DNA of 45,063 nucleotides from Bacillota bacterium (GCA_023394045.1 JAEXBN010000016.1:1-45063), one strand, 5' to 3'; shown: positions 15,378 through 24,793, counted from the first letter of the stretch. Notes: generated from the letters alone by a model not told the origin. Numbers and translations are program-made.

Positions 15378-16193
15378 TTACAGCTGATCTTTGTACTTCG
15401 CAAAAATTTCATCCAGCTTGCCCTGATCCTTTAATGTTTTCAAAGCACCATTCACTTCCTCAAGCAAGGCCGGATTGTTTTTCGCCAAGACCATGGCGTA
15501 TTCTTCCTCCGAGAACTTGCTCTCCAAGGAGCGCAAATCCGCATTGGCATTGACGAAATTCATCGCGGTCGACTGATCGCAGACCACCGCGTCCACTTTT
15601 CCGCTCTGCATAGCCATGATCGCGTCCTGGTAGGCCTTAAAGGACTGAACGCTGGACTCTCCGAACTCTTCCTCGGCCATACTCTGGCTGGTCGTTCCCA
15701 GCTGAGCGCCAATCTTCTTTCCCTTCAGCTCATCAATTTTCTGAATCGGTGAATCCTTTTTCACGATCACCAGCTGAACGCTCTGAAAATAGCTCGTGGA
15801 AAAATTCACGCTCTTCTCACGTTCCGGAGTCTTGGTGAATCCAGCGATTCCGCCATCCAGCTTTCCGCTTTCGATCGCTGCAATAATGGAATCAAATTCC
15901 ATGTCCTGCATGTTCAGCTTATATCCCAGCTCATCGGCGACCGCCTGCGCGATATCAATATCAATCCCCGTCATCTTTCCCGCGTCATCATAACTCTCAA
16001 ACGGCGGAAATGTTGCATTGGTTCCCAGATCAAGCGTTCCATCTTCCAACGCCTTTCCCGCCTGTTCTCCGGATGCTGCGGATGCCGCTTCGCTGTTCTG
16101 ATCTTTGCTCTCGTTGGACGTTGATGAGGTGCCGCATGCGCCCATGAGCAGCACCAAGGCACAGAGCAATCCAACCCATTTCATCTTTTTCAT
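15378..16193 (-). CDS. Amino-acid-type ABC transporter substrate-binding lipoprotein
   Basis: Extracellular solute-binding protein (SBP_bac_3 family), likely for a polar amino acid or similar small solute. A lipoprotein signal peptide ends LLMGACGTSS, giving a lipidated cysteine near residue 20, followed by a Ser/Ala-rich linker. The mature domain starts LDLGTNATFPPFESYDDAGK and carries GIDIDIAQAVADELG, FDSIIAAIESGKLDGGIAGFTKTPEREKSVNFS and LKGKKIGAQLGTTSQ. ATG 16193 is chosen because GGAGGG lies 6 bp upstream and a proper signal peptide follows. No permease or ATPase gene is adjacent, so its transporter partners must be elsewhere. It ends in a terminator. Confidence 0.9.
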   Translation of the reverse strand: MKKMKWVGLLCALVLLMGACGTSSTSNESKDQNSEAASAASGEQAGKALEDGTLDLGTNATFPPFESYDDAGKMTGIDIDIAQAVADELGYKLNMQDMEFDSIIAAIESGKLDGGIAGFTKTPEREKSVNFSTSYFQSVQLVIVKKDSPIQKIDELKGKKIGAQLGTTSQSMAEEEFGESSVQSFKAYQDAIMAMQSGKVDAVVCDQSTAMNFVNANADLRSLESKFSEEEYAMVLAKNNPALLEEVNGALKTLKDQGKLDEIFAKYKDQL

Positions 16194-16314
16194 TGTTCCC
16201 TCCAATCGCCTGAAGAGGCTTCATACGAAACGATAAGGTTTCCGTGTATCATCCCAGTCTCTCAAATCATTTCTTCGGAGCACCCGCACCGAACGGAGCG
16301 CTCGCGTCGTTATA

Positions 16315-16338
16315 AGAAAAAAGAGCGCTTACGCGCTC
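16315..16338 (-). terminator. Terminator after the HU gene
   Basis: A GAGCGC/GCGCTC hairpin (16323-16338) with a 4-nt loop is followed on the minus strand by TTTTTTC, 20 bp after the HU stop codon. Confidence 0.85.
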
Positions 16339-16357
16339 TCAGGTACCTTCAAGAGGT

Positions 16358-16636
16358 TTATTTGTTGACCGAATCTTTCAGATTCTTCCCTGCCTTGAAG
16401 ACCGGCGCTACGGATGCAGGAATATCGATTGTTTCTTCCGGATTGCGCGGATTGCGGCCCGAGCGTGCTTTGCGCTGACGTGTTTCAAATGTGCCGAATC
16501 CCACCAGCTGAACTTTCTCTCCATTTACCAATGCATCCACTACGGTCGTCGTAAAGGCATCCAGTGCGCGCATGGCATCCGCTTTTGTCAGATTGCTTTT
16601 CTCAGCAATTTGTGCGATCAATTCAGATTTGTTCAT
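16358..16636 (-). CDS. hup: HU-family nucleoid DNA-binding protein
   Basis: Small basic histone-like protein of 92 aa that bends and compacts DNA as a dimer. The sequence is classical: MNKSELIAQIAEKSNLTKAD, ALDAFTTTVVDALVNGEKVQL, then the beta-arm region VGFGTFETRQRKARSGRNP with the RNP intercalating tip. ATG 16636 follows GGGAGG by 6 bp and matches the family N-terminus. It has its own promoter and terminator, so it is a single-gene unit. Confidence 0.95.
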   Translation of the reverse strand: MNKSELIAQIAEKSNLTKADAMRALDAFTTTVVDALVNGEKVQLVGFGTFETRQRKARSGRNPRNPEETIDIPASVAPVFKAGKNLKDSVNK

Positions 16637-16661
16637 GTTTTCCTCCCTAAAATGTGATAAC

Positions 16662-16674
16662 CAGTACAATACTG
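16662..16674 (-). promoter_or_regulatory. Palindrome at the HU transcription start
   Basis: CAGTAcaaTACTG, a perfect 13-bp palindrome, lies at the predicted start point of the HU transcript, between the -10 box and the start codon. It may be an operator; the binding protein is unknown. Confidence 0.35.
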
Positions 16675-16681
16675 TACGATG

Positions 16682-16709
16682 ATTATACCAAAAACATTCC
16701 GTTCATCAA
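16682..16709 (-). promoter_or_regulatory. Promoter of the HU gene
   Basis: A consensus TATAAT preceded by TGG (extended -10) lies 16 bp downstream of TTGATG (-35, 4/6), about 45 bp before the HU start codon on the minus strand. Confidence 0.7.
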
Positions 16710-16734
16710 GCGGTATGCGCTAAATTATGGCATT

Positions 16735-17664
16735 TTAGTCCGAAGATTCATGCGACGGCTCCATGATCGCATCCGAATCGATGCGCAGATCCTGATCTTT
16801 AGCCAGCCGATTCAAGTATTGGCGATATCTCTCCTCTTCGCAAGCCGCGCGCAGAGCCTCCTGAACGTCCTCTTCCCGATCCTTTCGTCCTTCGATCAAG
16901 ACCACCGAATAGAGCTCCGAGTCCTCATCATAATAAAAAGCGGACTCCCCAACCCGAAGCCGAAACACTTCCGGATCCGGAACCGGCGCGTCGCGACCCA
17001 CATCAACAAATCGGTCAAAGGTGGTTTGTTCAAATCCGTCGCCATTCAGCAGGCTCTCATATTCGCTGATGCTGGACGCATCTTTTTCCAGTGCATCCCG
17101 AATCTCAACCGCTTCTTTCCGGGAAGGAACCCGAATTTCCGTAAAGGTCAGCAGTGACACCTCATCCTTATGCTTTTTATAATAAGAATGCAATTCTTCC
17201 GCCCCAACCGGAAACGCCTCAAAATAAGCCTTGCGGTGGGCTTCAACGGCCGCTGACAGCCGCAGCGACGCGAGAAACTCTTCTTTGGTCATCCCGTAGC
17301 TGACCAGCTGAGAAATCAGCCCCTGTTCATCCCCAAACCGCTCGAGCGCCTTTTTCCACGCCTCCGAAGCGACCGATTCGATATCCGTCCGGAGCGACGT
17401 ATCCGATAGCACCAGCTTCTCTTCCGCCAGCTGATTAGCGACCCGAGCGGCCAAATCTTCTGGAGATTCTTCGGATCCCGTGGATTCTTTTTTCCCTTCA
17501 TGAAAGGCCTGATAAAAAAAGGGCATCGCCGTCTGAACGTCTTCCGTTGTAACGACAGGTTCGCCATGGAGGGTCGCCACGACCCCATCGGGTCCCTTAC
17601 AGGCGGTCAGAAAAAAGAGCAGCGCACCGCTCAGGAAAGCCGCCGTCCAACGCCGCTTCACCAT
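16735..17664 (-). CDS. PrsA/SurA-like foldase lipoprotein (possible peptidyl-prolyl isomerase)
   Basis: A 309-aa lipoprotein with a lipobox ending FLTACKG near residue 22. The mature part begins GVVATLHGEPVVTTEDV, the opening typical of PrsA/SurA-type chaperones, and continues with a helical SurA-N-like domain (LAEEKLVLSDTSL, GMTKEEFLASLRLSAAVEAH). Residues ~175-280 (LLTFTEIRVPSRKEAVEIRD ... VGESAFYYDEDSELYSVVLI) have the outline of a parvulin domain but look degenerate, so isomerase activity is uncertain. It would help fold exported proteins at the membrane's outer face. It overlaps hslO by 7 bp, grouping an extracytoplasmic and a cytoplasmic chaperone. Confidence 0.75.
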   Translation of the reverse strand: MVKRRWTAAFLSGALLFFLTACKGPDGVVATLHGEPVVTTEDVQTAMPFFYQAFHEGKKESTGSEESPEDLAARVANQLAEEKLVLSDTSLRTDIESVASEAWKKALERFGDEQGLISQLVSYGMTKEEFLASLRLSAAVEAHRKAYFEAFPVGAEELHSYYKKHKDEVSLLTFTEIRVPSRKEAVEIRDALEKDASSISEYESLLNGDGFEQTTFDRFVDVGRDAPVPDPEVFRLRVGESAFYYDEDSELYSVVLIEGRKDREEDVQEALRAACEEERYRQYLNRLAKDQDLRIDSDAIMEPSHESSD

Positions 17665-18539
17665 GTCTCTCCGGGTTTCTTCAACTCATCTGCAGAAAAC
17701 TGATACGCCGTCCGGCAAAATTCACAAACGACCTCTGCGCCTCCATCTTCCTCCGCCATCATCTTCCGGTCATTCTCATCAATGGACAAAAGCGCATTCA
17801 GCATTTTTTCGCGGCTGCAATGGCAGACCATCTCCGGGACGGTTGTTCCGATCACAGAAGGCTGCAGCTCCCCAAAATACTGATCCAGAATCTGCTGGGG
17901 AGACAACCCGCGATCCAGCATCTGCGTCATCGAAGGCAAGGTCGATAAAATCTGTTCCAGTTGTTCGATCTCTTCTTCCGTGTGATCCGGCATGAGCTGA
18001 ATAAACAGCCCGCCTGCCGCCTGAACTGAATGATCCGGGCTCACCAGAACCCCCAAGGAAACAATCGAAGGCATCTGTTCGGACTGAAAGAAATAATTGG
18101 CAAAATCTTCCGCGATCTCCCCGCTGACCAGATCCGTCACGCCGGAAAAAGGCTCTTTCAAGCCATACCCGCGCACCAGAGACATCGTTCCTTCCGATCC
18201 GACCCAGCCGCCAACATCCAGTTTTCCATCGGCGCGCGTGGGAAGATCCACTTGGGGAAATTCCGCCGTCACCCGCGCTTCTCCGGGATGATCCGTCAGC
18301 CCCACCAAATAGCCTCCCGGACCGTTTCCCTTGATATTTACCGTAATGGAATCCCCTTCCTGATCCAATCCCAGAGAAAGAATGGCCATCATCGTCAGCA
18401 GGCGCCCCATGGCCGCTGTTGCGGTCACCGAAGCCCCATGCGTCTGCCGCATTTGCTCCACCATCGATGTCGTATCACAAACAAAAAAGCGCACATGCCC
18501 CAGCGGATCCATGGCGCGAAGCATCAAATCCTGATTCAT
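17658..18539 (-). CDS. hslO: Hsp33 redox-regulated chaperone
   Basis: Cytoplasmic holdase chaperone switched on by oxidation. The zinc-binding redox switch is present as C239-H-C241 and C272-EF-C275 in the C-terminal domain. The N-terminal domain shows SVTATAAMGRLLTMMAILSL, KGNGPGGYLVG and GYGLKEPFSGVTDLVSGEIAEDFANYFFQSEQ, all family hallmarks. Length 293 aa is normal. It leads the hslO-prsA-like pair. For a strict anaerobe this is an oxygen or hypochlorite stress defence. Confidence 0.95.
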   Translation of the reverse strand: MNQDLMLRAMDPLGHVRFFVCDTTSMVEQMRQTHGASVTATAAMGRLLTMMAILSLGLDQEGDSITVNIKGNGPGGYLVGLTDHPGEARVTAEFPQVDLPTRADGKLDVGGWVGSEGTMSLVRGYGLKEPFSGVTDLVSGEIAEDFANYFFQSEQMPSIVSLGVLVSPDHSVQAAGGLFIQLMPDHTEEEIEQLEQILSTLPSMTQMLDRGLSPQQILDQYFGELQPSVIGTTVPEMVCHCSREKMLNALLSIDENDRKMMAEEDGGAEVVCEFCRTAYQFSADELKKPGETW

Positions 18540-18639
18540 CTATCCTCCTGTTGCTCAACTTGCCTCCGCGATCTGATTCTTATATATCCCAATTTTCAAA
18601 AAAGCATGCCCATCACGCAGCATACCCATCATATACAAA

Positions 18640-18667
18640 GAGGCTGGCGTCCTTCGACGCCAGCCTC
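18640..18667 (-). terminator. Terminator after the cold-shock gene
   Basis: A perfect 12-bp stem GAGGCTGGCGTC/GACGCCAGCCTC with a 4-nt loop is followed on the minus strand by TTTGTAT, a short T-tract. Confidence 0.75.
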
Positions 18668-18725
18668 TCATCGAAACCCAATATTCTATCAAGAACAAAA
18701 GGAATCATCCAGTTGACAGCTCCGA

Positions 18726-18929
18726 TTACAGTTTCTGTACGTTTGCTGCCTGTGGTCCCTTTTCGCCATCAACGATATCGAACTCGACATTCTGACCTTC
18801 GTCCAATGTGCGGAATTCACCAGTATCCGGGAGGGCGGAGAAGTGAACAAACACATCATTCCCATCTTCGGTCGAGATAAATCCATAGCCCTTCGTTGCG
18901 CTGAACCATTTTACGGTGCCTTTTACCAT
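18726..18929 (-). CDS. csp: CspA-family cold-shock protein
   Basis: A 67-aa single cold-shock domain that binds single-stranded RNA or DNA and melts RNA structure. RNP1 (KGYGFIST) and RNP2 (DVFVHFSAL) are exact, and the ends MVKGTVKWFSATKG and GPQAANVQKL are typical. GGAGG lies 9 bp before the ATG. It follows valS by 75 bp and may be partly read through from it or have its own promoter; TTGACC at about 18994 could be a -35 box but no good -10 follows. Confidence 0.95.
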   Translation of the reverse strand: MVKGTVKWFSATKGYGFISTEDGNDVFVHFSALPDTGEFRTLDEGQNVEFDIVDGEKGPQAANVQKL

Positions 18930-19004
18930 GTTGCAATTTCCTCCAAAAATTCACTTTGCCTTTTGGCTAGGGTCAATCTTAGCACGCCGCTTTCGTAAAG
19001 TCAA

Positions 19005-21659
19005 TCATTGCTCAGACTCAAGGCGACGGCGCGTTTCAAGAATCGACGCTTCCAATGCGGGAAGCATGGCCTGATTCGCTTCCAGTTTCTCCCGCTCTTT
19101 TTGAACGACCTGTTCCGGTGCCTTATGGATAAACCCTTCATTGGACAGCTTTGCCGACAAACGCGCAATTTCGTTGTCCACGCGCGCCTTTTCTTTTTCC
19201 AATTTCTCCAGCTCTGCCGCATAATCCACCAGCCCCTTGAGCGGAAGATAGATCGTGAACAGTTCCTGAACAATGGTCGCTGCATCTTCCATCTTCGGAT
19301 CGCTCTCCACAATTTCCACCGCATTCGCCGATGCCAGCGTCATGATGCGGCTTTCCATCTGGCGCAGCATCGTCCGAACCGAAGGATCTTCCGCATAAAA
19401 GATCACGCGGCTCTTTTTGGACGGAGCAATATCACGGCTCTGGCGCTCGTTGCGAATCGCTGTAATGGCGCGAATCACCGTCTCAATCGCCCGCTCTTCC
19501 TCGGGGAAGCGATACTGATCTTCCGGCGTCGGGAACGATGCTCGAATGATCCGTCCCTCCGCTCCCGGAAGATGCGCCCAAATTTCTTCGGTAATAAACG
19601 GCATGATCGGATGCATCAGACGCACCACAGCGCGCAGGACATGAAGAAGCACCGCAACCGCTTGATGTTTGGCCTCTGGATCCTCTCCATACAAGCGCTC
19701 CTTCACCATCTCGATGTACCAGTCGCAGAAGGAAAACCAGGTGAAATCATAAATCGCCTGAGTCGCCAGTCCAATTTCAAACTGGCTCAAATTGCGATCG
19801 ACCGTTTCGGCAAGCGTATTGAGCGATGACAGAATCCAGCGATCCTCCACCTGCAGACGATGAGGATCAATCACATAGCTCTCCCCTTCGTCCACATTCA
19901 TCAAAACAAAGCGGGTCGCGTTCCAGATTTTATTGGCAAAATTCCGGCTGGCTTCCACGCGTTTTTCCGAGAACCGCGTATCATTTCCCGGCGTATTGCC
20001 CGTCACCAATGTGTAGCGCAGGGCATCGGCGCCATATTTATCGATGACTTCCAAGGGGTCCACGCCGTTGCCCAGCGACTTCGACATCTTGCGCCCCTGT
20101 TCATCGCGCACCAAACCATTGAAGTACACCGAGTGAAATGGCGATTTTCCGGTGAAATGCATCGCGCTGAAGACCATGCGAATCACCCAGAAAAAAATAA
20201 TGTCGTATCCGGTGACCAGCGTATCCGTCGGGAAAAACTTTTCAAAATCCTCCGTCTGTTCCGGCCATCCCAGCGTGGAAAACGGCCAAAGCGCTGAGGA
20301 AAACCAGGTATCCAGCGTATCCGGATCCTGTTCAAGATGGTGGCCGCCGCAATGCGGACAGGCTTCCGGCATCTCCGAGGCGACAATCGTCTCTCCGCAA
20401 TCCTGACAATAGTAGACCGGAATGCGATGTCCCCACCAAAGCTGGCGAGAGATGGTCCAGTCATGGATGTTGTCGATCCAATTGGTGTAGATTTTTTCAA
20501 ACCGTGGCGGAACGAGCTTCAAATCGCCGTTGTCCAGCGCCTGGCGCGCTCCCTTGATGTAGTCTTTCATCGCGACAAACCACTGTTTGGAGAGAAGCGG
20601 CTCAATGATGGTGCCGCTGCGTGAGCAATGCCCCACCGCATGATGAATGTGCTCAATATGATCCAAGAGACCCTGCGCCTCCAGATCCGCGACCATCCGT
20701 TTGCGCGCTTCAAAGCGATCCAGTCCCGAATAAGGCGCATATCCATCTGCAATTGTCGCGTCCGTATTGATCACAACGCACTGGCCGAGGTTATGGCGCT
20801 GACCGACTTCAAAATCATTCGGGTCATGGCTCGGCGTAATCTTCACACACCCCGTCCCATACTCCATGTCCACATAATCATCCGCAATGATCGGAATCTC
20901 GCGCCCCACCAAAGGCAGTACGAGCATCTTCCCGATTTGATCCGAAAAGCGCTCATCCGCCGGATTTACCGCCACGGCCAAATCGCCCAGAAGCGTTTCC
21001 GGACGAGTCGTGGCAATGGTCAGGTAGCCATCCCCCTCCTTGTAGGGATAGCGAATGTACCAAAGATGGCCTTCCTCATCAATATGATCCACTTCGATAT
21101 CCGAGATGGCCGTTCCGCAATCCGGACACCAATTGACGATCCGGTCGCCGCGATAGATCATCCCTTCGTTGTAAAGCGCCTCAAAGACTTTGTATACTGC
21201 CTGCGAAAGCCCTTCATCCAGCGTGAAGCGTTCTCTCGACCAATCGCAGGAAATTCCCAGCTTCCGAAGCTGTTTGCGGATGGTGCCGCCCGTCGTCTTC
21301 GTCCAATCCCACGCGGCTTCCAAGAATTGCTCACGGCCGATCTCCGCCTTGGTCTTCCCTTCTGCTTTCAGCTTTTCCACCACTTTCGCCTCGGTGGAAA
21401 TCGACGCATGGTCGGTTCCTGGGAGCCAAAGCACTTCATAGCCGGACATCCGCTTCCATCGAATCAAGATATCCTGCAGCGTATTGTTCAGGGCATGACC
21501 CATGTGGAGCTGTCCGGTAACATTCGGGGGCGGCATGACGATCGAATAAGCCGGCTTTTTGCTTTTGGCATCAGCCTTAAAATCCCCTTCCGATTCCCAT
21601 TCCGAATAGATCCGCTCTTCAAATTGTTTCGGATCGTATGTTTTTTCGAGATTTTTCAT
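19005..21659 (-). CDS. valS: Valyl-tRNA synthetase
   Basis: Charges tRNA(Val) with valine and edits mischarged threonine. It is 884 aa, normal for bacterial ValRS. The class I signatures are HMGH at residues 52-55 in PPPNVTGQLHMGHALNNTLQ, and KMSKSLGNG in the catalytic domain. The editing domain carries TIATTRPETLLGD, and the C-terminal coiled-coil arm (VDYAAELEKLEKEKARVDNE) is present. It lies 9 bp after a small membrane-protein gene. I looked for a T-box leader, common for valS in Firmicutes, and saw none directly upstream. Confidence 0.98.
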   Translation of the reverse strand: MKNLEKTYDPKQFEERIYSEWESEGDFKADAKSKKPAYSIVMPPPNVTGQLHMGHALNNTLQDILIRWKRMSGYEVLWLPGTDHASISTEAKVVEKLKAEGKTKAEIGREQFLEAAWDWTKTTGGTIRKQLRKLGISCDWSRERFTLDEGLSQAVYKVFEALYNEGMIYRGDRIVNWCPDCGTAISDIEVDHIDEEGHLWYIRYPYKEGDGYLTIATTRPETLLGDLAVAVNPADERFSDQIGKMLVLPLVGREIPIIADDYVDMEYGTGCVKITPSHDPNDFEVGQRHNLGQCVVINTDATIADGYAPYSGLDRFEARKRMVADLEAQGLLDHIEHIHHAVGHCSRSGTIIEPLLSKQWFVAMKDYIKGARQALDNGDLKLVPPRFEKIYTNWIDNIHDWTISRQLWWGHRIPVYYCQDCGETIVASEMPEACPHCGGHHLEQDPDTLDTWFSSALWPFSTLGWPEQTEDFEKFFPTDTLVTGYDIIFFWVIRMVFSAMHFTGKSPFHSVYFNGLVRDEQGRKMSKSLGNGVDPLEVIDKYGADALRYTLVTGNTPGNDTRFSEKRVEASRNFANKIWNATRFVLMNVDEGESYVIDPHRLQVEDRWILSSLNTLAETVDRNLSQFEIGLATQAIYDFTWFSFCDWYIEMVKERLYGEDPEAKHQAVAVLLHVLRAVVRLMHPIMPFITEEIWAHLPGAEGRIIRASFPTPEDQYRFPEEERAIETVIRAITAIRNERQSRDIAPSKKSRVIFYAEDPSVRTMLRQMESRIMTLASANAVEIVESDPKMEDAATIVQELFTIYLPLKGLVDYAAELEKLEKEKARVDNEIARLSAKLSNEGFIHKAPEQVVQKEREKLEANQAMLPALEASILETRRRLESEQ

Positions 21660-21668
21660 CGCTTACTC

Positions 21669-21854
21669 CTAAAATCCAAAGGATCGAATGCCATAAATCA
21701 CGATGCCCATGACCATTAAAACAGCTAAAAAAACAGCAATGACCCGAAACAAAAAGGTTCGCCCGTCTTTCGGACGAGAACGATTAAACTCTTTATAAGC
21801 ACGATCCACATTCGATACGCGTTTGGCTGATTTTGACTTCTTCGATTGTGCCAT
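21669..21854 (-). CDS. Small single-span membrane protein
   Basis: A 61-aa protein with a strongly basic soluble N-terminus (AQSKKSKSAKRVSNVDRAYK) and one hydrophobic segment at the C-terminus (FRVIAVFLAVLMVMGIVIYG), so a C-terminal membrane anchor with the basic part probably inside. ATG 21854 is preceded by GGAGGAAGG, one of the best binding sites in the region, which argues it is real. It sits 9 bp before valS and probably shares its transcript. I do not recognise a family. Confidence 0.65.
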   Translation of the reverse strand: MAQSKKSKSAKRVSNVDRAYKEFNRSRPKDGRTFLFRVIAVFLAVLMVMGIVIYGIRSFGF

Positions 21855-21901
21855 CAATCCTTCCTCCTCTACGATTCGATCATGAATAATTCATGCGTTC
21901 T

Positions 21902-21965
21902 ATTCTATCATACTGACAAAATTCCGGTACCTTTCTCATCTTCTCGCACGGTTCTATGGTAGAAT
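21902..21965. promoter_or_regulatory. Divergent extended -10 promoters for the valS unit and ppdK
   Basis: TGgTAGAAT on the plus strand (21957-21965) faces toward ppdK, and TGaTAGAAT on the minus strand (21910 down to 21902) faces toward the small gene and valS. Both are the same extended -10 type without a clear -35, about 46 bp apart. Confidence 0.4.
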
Positions 21966-22129
21966 CAATAAAGGACAACTGCCAAAATCGACGCAAGGTA
22001 GACGGCCGGCTTTATGGCCGCCGCGGGAACATGGTTCTTCCCCGCGATCCGGGCAGGATAGCGTCCGATGACATGTTTGACGCGGAGAGCCGAATAGGAA
22101 ATGTCCGCAAGAAAGGAGTACATCGCACG

Positions 22130-24757
22130 ATGACAAAATTTGTCTACGACTTCAAAGAAGGCAACAAAGATCAGCGCCTTCTTCTCGGTGGAAAGGGTGC
22201 CAACCTGGCCGAGATGACCAACCTGGGAATTAACGTTCCGCAGGGCTTCATCGTCACGACAGAAGCCTGCACCGAATTCCAAAATCAGGGTGCCCTCTGG
22301 GAAAGCCTGAGAGAAGAAATCGCAGAGCATATGAAGACACTCGAAGCCACCACCGGGAAAAAATTTGGTGACGAATCGGATCCGCTGTTGGTCTCCGTCC
22401 GTTCTGGCGCACCAATTTCCATGCCGGGCATGATGGATACCATCCTGAATCTGGGTCTCAACGACATCTCGGTCAAAGCGGTTGCAGAGAAATCTGGAAA
22501 TCCGCACTGGGCTTACGATTCTTATCGCCGTTTCATCACCATGTTTTCTGACGTGGCCATCGGTCTGGATCGTCAGAAATTTGAAGCCATCTTGGAACAG
22601 GCGAAAGAAAAAGCCGGCGTGCAGCAGGATTATGAGCTGAGCGCAGAACAGCTGGAAGATATTGCCAATCAATTCAAAGATCTATACCTGGAACTCAAAG
22701 GTGAACCGTTCCCGCAGGATCCGGCGGTGCAGCTGGAAAAAGCCATCACGGCCGTCTTCGAGAGCTGGAATAATGAACGCGCAATTCTTTACCGTAAGAT
22801 GAATGAAATTTCCGATACGCTCGGAACTGCGGTCAACGTTCAGCAGATGGTCTTCGGTAATATGTCCAACACCTCCGGAACCGGCGTGGCCTTCACGCGC
22901 AATCCTGCCACCGGCGAAAACAAGATCTTCGGCGAATATCTGATCAACGCACAGGGCGAAGACGTTGTTGCCGGTATCCGCACGCCGTCTTCCATCTCGG
23001 ATCTGGAAAAAGAGCTGCCGCATGCCTATGAGAAATTCATTGAAACGGCGCATCTGCTGGAGAATCACTATGCGGATATGCAGGATATGGAATTCACGAT
23101 TCAGGATGGCGAACTCTTCCTGCTGCAGACCCGCAACGGAAAGCGCACCGCTCAAGCAGCGATGAAAGTGGCTGTGGATCTGGTTCATGAAGGAAAGATC
23201 GATAAAGAAACCGCCATTACCCGCGTGGAACCCAAGTCGCTGGATCAGCTTCTGCATCCGACCTTCTCTGCTGAAGCTCTGAAATCTGCGACGATGCTGA
23301 CCAAAGGTCTAGCGGCTTCTCCGGGTGCTGCATCCGGTAAAATCTCCTTCAGCGCAGAAGATGCTGAAAAACGCGCGGCGCAGGGCGAAACGGTCATCCT
23401 CGTCCGCAATGAAACCTCGCCGGAAGATCTCCGTGGCATGGTTTCCGCCAACGGTATCGTCACCGCACGCGGCGGTATGACCTCACACGCGGCGGTTGTC
23501 GCCCGCGGTATGGGCAAATGCTGCGTCTCCGGCGCACATGACCTGCGCATCGATTATGATGCACAGACGCTGACGATCAATGGCCAAGTCTTCACCACGG
23601 AAGATACGCTCTCACTCGATGGTTCTACCGGCGCGGTCTATGAAGGCGCTCTGCCGACGGAAGCCCCGTCCCTGACCGGCGATTTCGGCGAGTTCATGGG
23701 CTGGGTCAACGAGATTAAACGCTTGGGTGTCCGCACGAATGCCGATACGCCGCGCGATGCAAAACAGGCGATCGAATTCGGCGCCGAGGGAATTGGTCTC
23801 TGCCGCACAGAGCACATGTTCTTTGAGGGCGACCGCATCAATGTCGTGCGTGAAATGATTCTGTCCAACGACGATGAAACACGCCAGAAGGCTCTGGATC
23901 AGATCCGTCCGATGCTGGAGGAAGACTTCTACCAGATGTATAAGATCATGGAAGATCGTCCCATGACCGTTCGTCTGCTGGATCCGCCGCTGCACGAATT
24001 CGTTCCGCATACGGAAGAAGAACAGCAGGTGATTGCAGATCTGATGGGGCTGGATCTGGATGAAATTAAAGCCCGCGTCAACGCTCTGGCGGAAGCCAAC
24101 CCGATGCTTGGTCATCGCGGACTCCGTCTGGCCATCACCTGGCCGGCCATCTATGCGACGCTGAGCCGCGCCATTATCCAAGCGGCGCTGCGTGCAACCG
24201 ATGATGGAGTGAAGGGCATTGTTCCGGAAATCATGATTCCTCTGACCGTCGATAAGAAAGAATTCGACTATGTCGAAAAGATCGTCCGCGATGAAGTGGA
24301 AGCGGTCTTTGAAGAGCAGGGAAAGAGACTCGACTACCTCGTCGGTACCATGATCGAAACGCCGCGCGCCTGCGTCGTCTCCGGCGAAATCGCCGAGCAC
24401 GCTCAGTTCTTCTCGTTCGGTACGAATGATCTCACGCAGATGAGCTTCGGCTTCTCCCGCGACGATGCCGGTAAATTCCTCACCGACTACATCGACAAGA
24501 AGATCTTCGAAAAGGATCCGTTTGTTTCTCTGGATCAGCACGGGGTCGGCGAATTGGTCAAAATGGCTGTCGAGCGCGGGCGCAAGGTGAACCCGGATCT
24601 GCATTTGGGCATCTGCGGCGAGCATGGCGGCGATCCGGCCACGGTCAAATTCCTGCATGGTGTTGGTCTGGACTATGTCTCCTGCTCCCCGTTCCGCGTC
24701 CCACTGGCGCGCCTGGCTGCTGCACAAGCGGTCGTCGAGGAAAAACAGAGCAAATAG
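22130..24757 (+). CDS. ppdK: Pyruvate, phosphate dikinase
   Basis: Interconverts pyruvate + ATP + Pi and PEP + AMP + PPi, serving PPi-linked glycolysis or PEP formation in anaerobes. It is 875 aa, the classical length. Order of parts: ATP-grasp region (KFVYDFKEG ... LLLGGKGANLAEM; VRSGAPISMPGMMDTILNLGL), the swivelling phosphohistidine domain with TARGGMTSHAAVVARGMGK (catalytic His near residue 455), and the PEP-utilising barrel (GLCRTEHMFF, EIMIPLT, FSFGTNDLTQM, GICGEHGGDP with the catalytic Cys). ATG 22130 follows AAAGGAG and matches the family start. The ~160-nt leader contains GC-rich stems. Codon bias is strong, as in highly expressed genes. Confidence 0.98.
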   Translation: MTKFVYDFKEGNKDQRLLLGGKGANLAEMTNLGINVPQGFIVTTEACTEFQNQGALWESLREEIAEHMKTLEATTGKKFGDESDPLLVSVRSGAPISMPGMMDTILNLGLNDISVKAVAEKSGNPHWAYDSYRRFITMFSDVAIGLDRQKFEAILEQAKEKAGVQQDYELSAEQLEDIANQFKDLYLELKGEPFPQDPAVQLEKAITAVFESWNNERAILYRKMNEISDTLGTAVNVQQMVFGNMSNTSGTGVAFTRNPATGENKIFGEYLINAQGEDVVAGIRTPSSISDLEKELPHAYEKFIETAHLLENHYADMQDMEFTIQDGELFLLQTRNGKRTAQAAMKVAVDLVHEGKIDKETAITRVEPKSLDQLLHPTFSAEALKSATMLTKGLAASPGAASGKISFSAEDAEKRAAQGETVILVRNETSPEDLRGMVSANGIVTARGGMTSHAAVVARGMGKCCVSGAHDLRIDYDAQTLTINGQVFTTEDTLSLDGSTGAVYEGALPTEAPSLTGDFGEFMGWVNEIKRLGVRTNADTPRDAKQAIEFGAEGIGLCRTEHMFFEGDRINVVREMILSNDDETRQKALDQIRPMLEEDFYQMYKIMEDRPMTVRLLDPPLHEFVPHTEEEQQVIADLMGLDLDEIKARVNALAEANPMLGHRGLRLAITWPAIYATLSRAIIQAALRATDDGVKGIVPEIMIPLTVDKKEFDYVEKIVRDEVEAVFEEQGKRLDYLVGTMIETPRACVVSGEIAEHAQFFSFGTNDLTQMSFGFSRDDAGKFLTDYIDKKIFEKDPFVSLDQHGVGELVKMAVERGRKVNPDLHLGICGEHGGDPATVKFLHGVGLDYVSCSPFRVPLARLAAAQAVVEEKQSK

Positions 24758-24793
24758 TCCGACGGCTTTGCAGCCGATCGATGAAATGAATTC

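Noticed and set aside
21855..21955. T-box leader for valS
   Set aside because: No AGGGTGG-type T-box core or specifier-loop structure is visible upstream of the valS unit; trpS also lacks one.
21956..22129. N-terminal extension of PPDK
   Set aside because: PPDK homology begins at 22130 behind AAAGGAG; the upstream frame covers the promoter region and leader stems.
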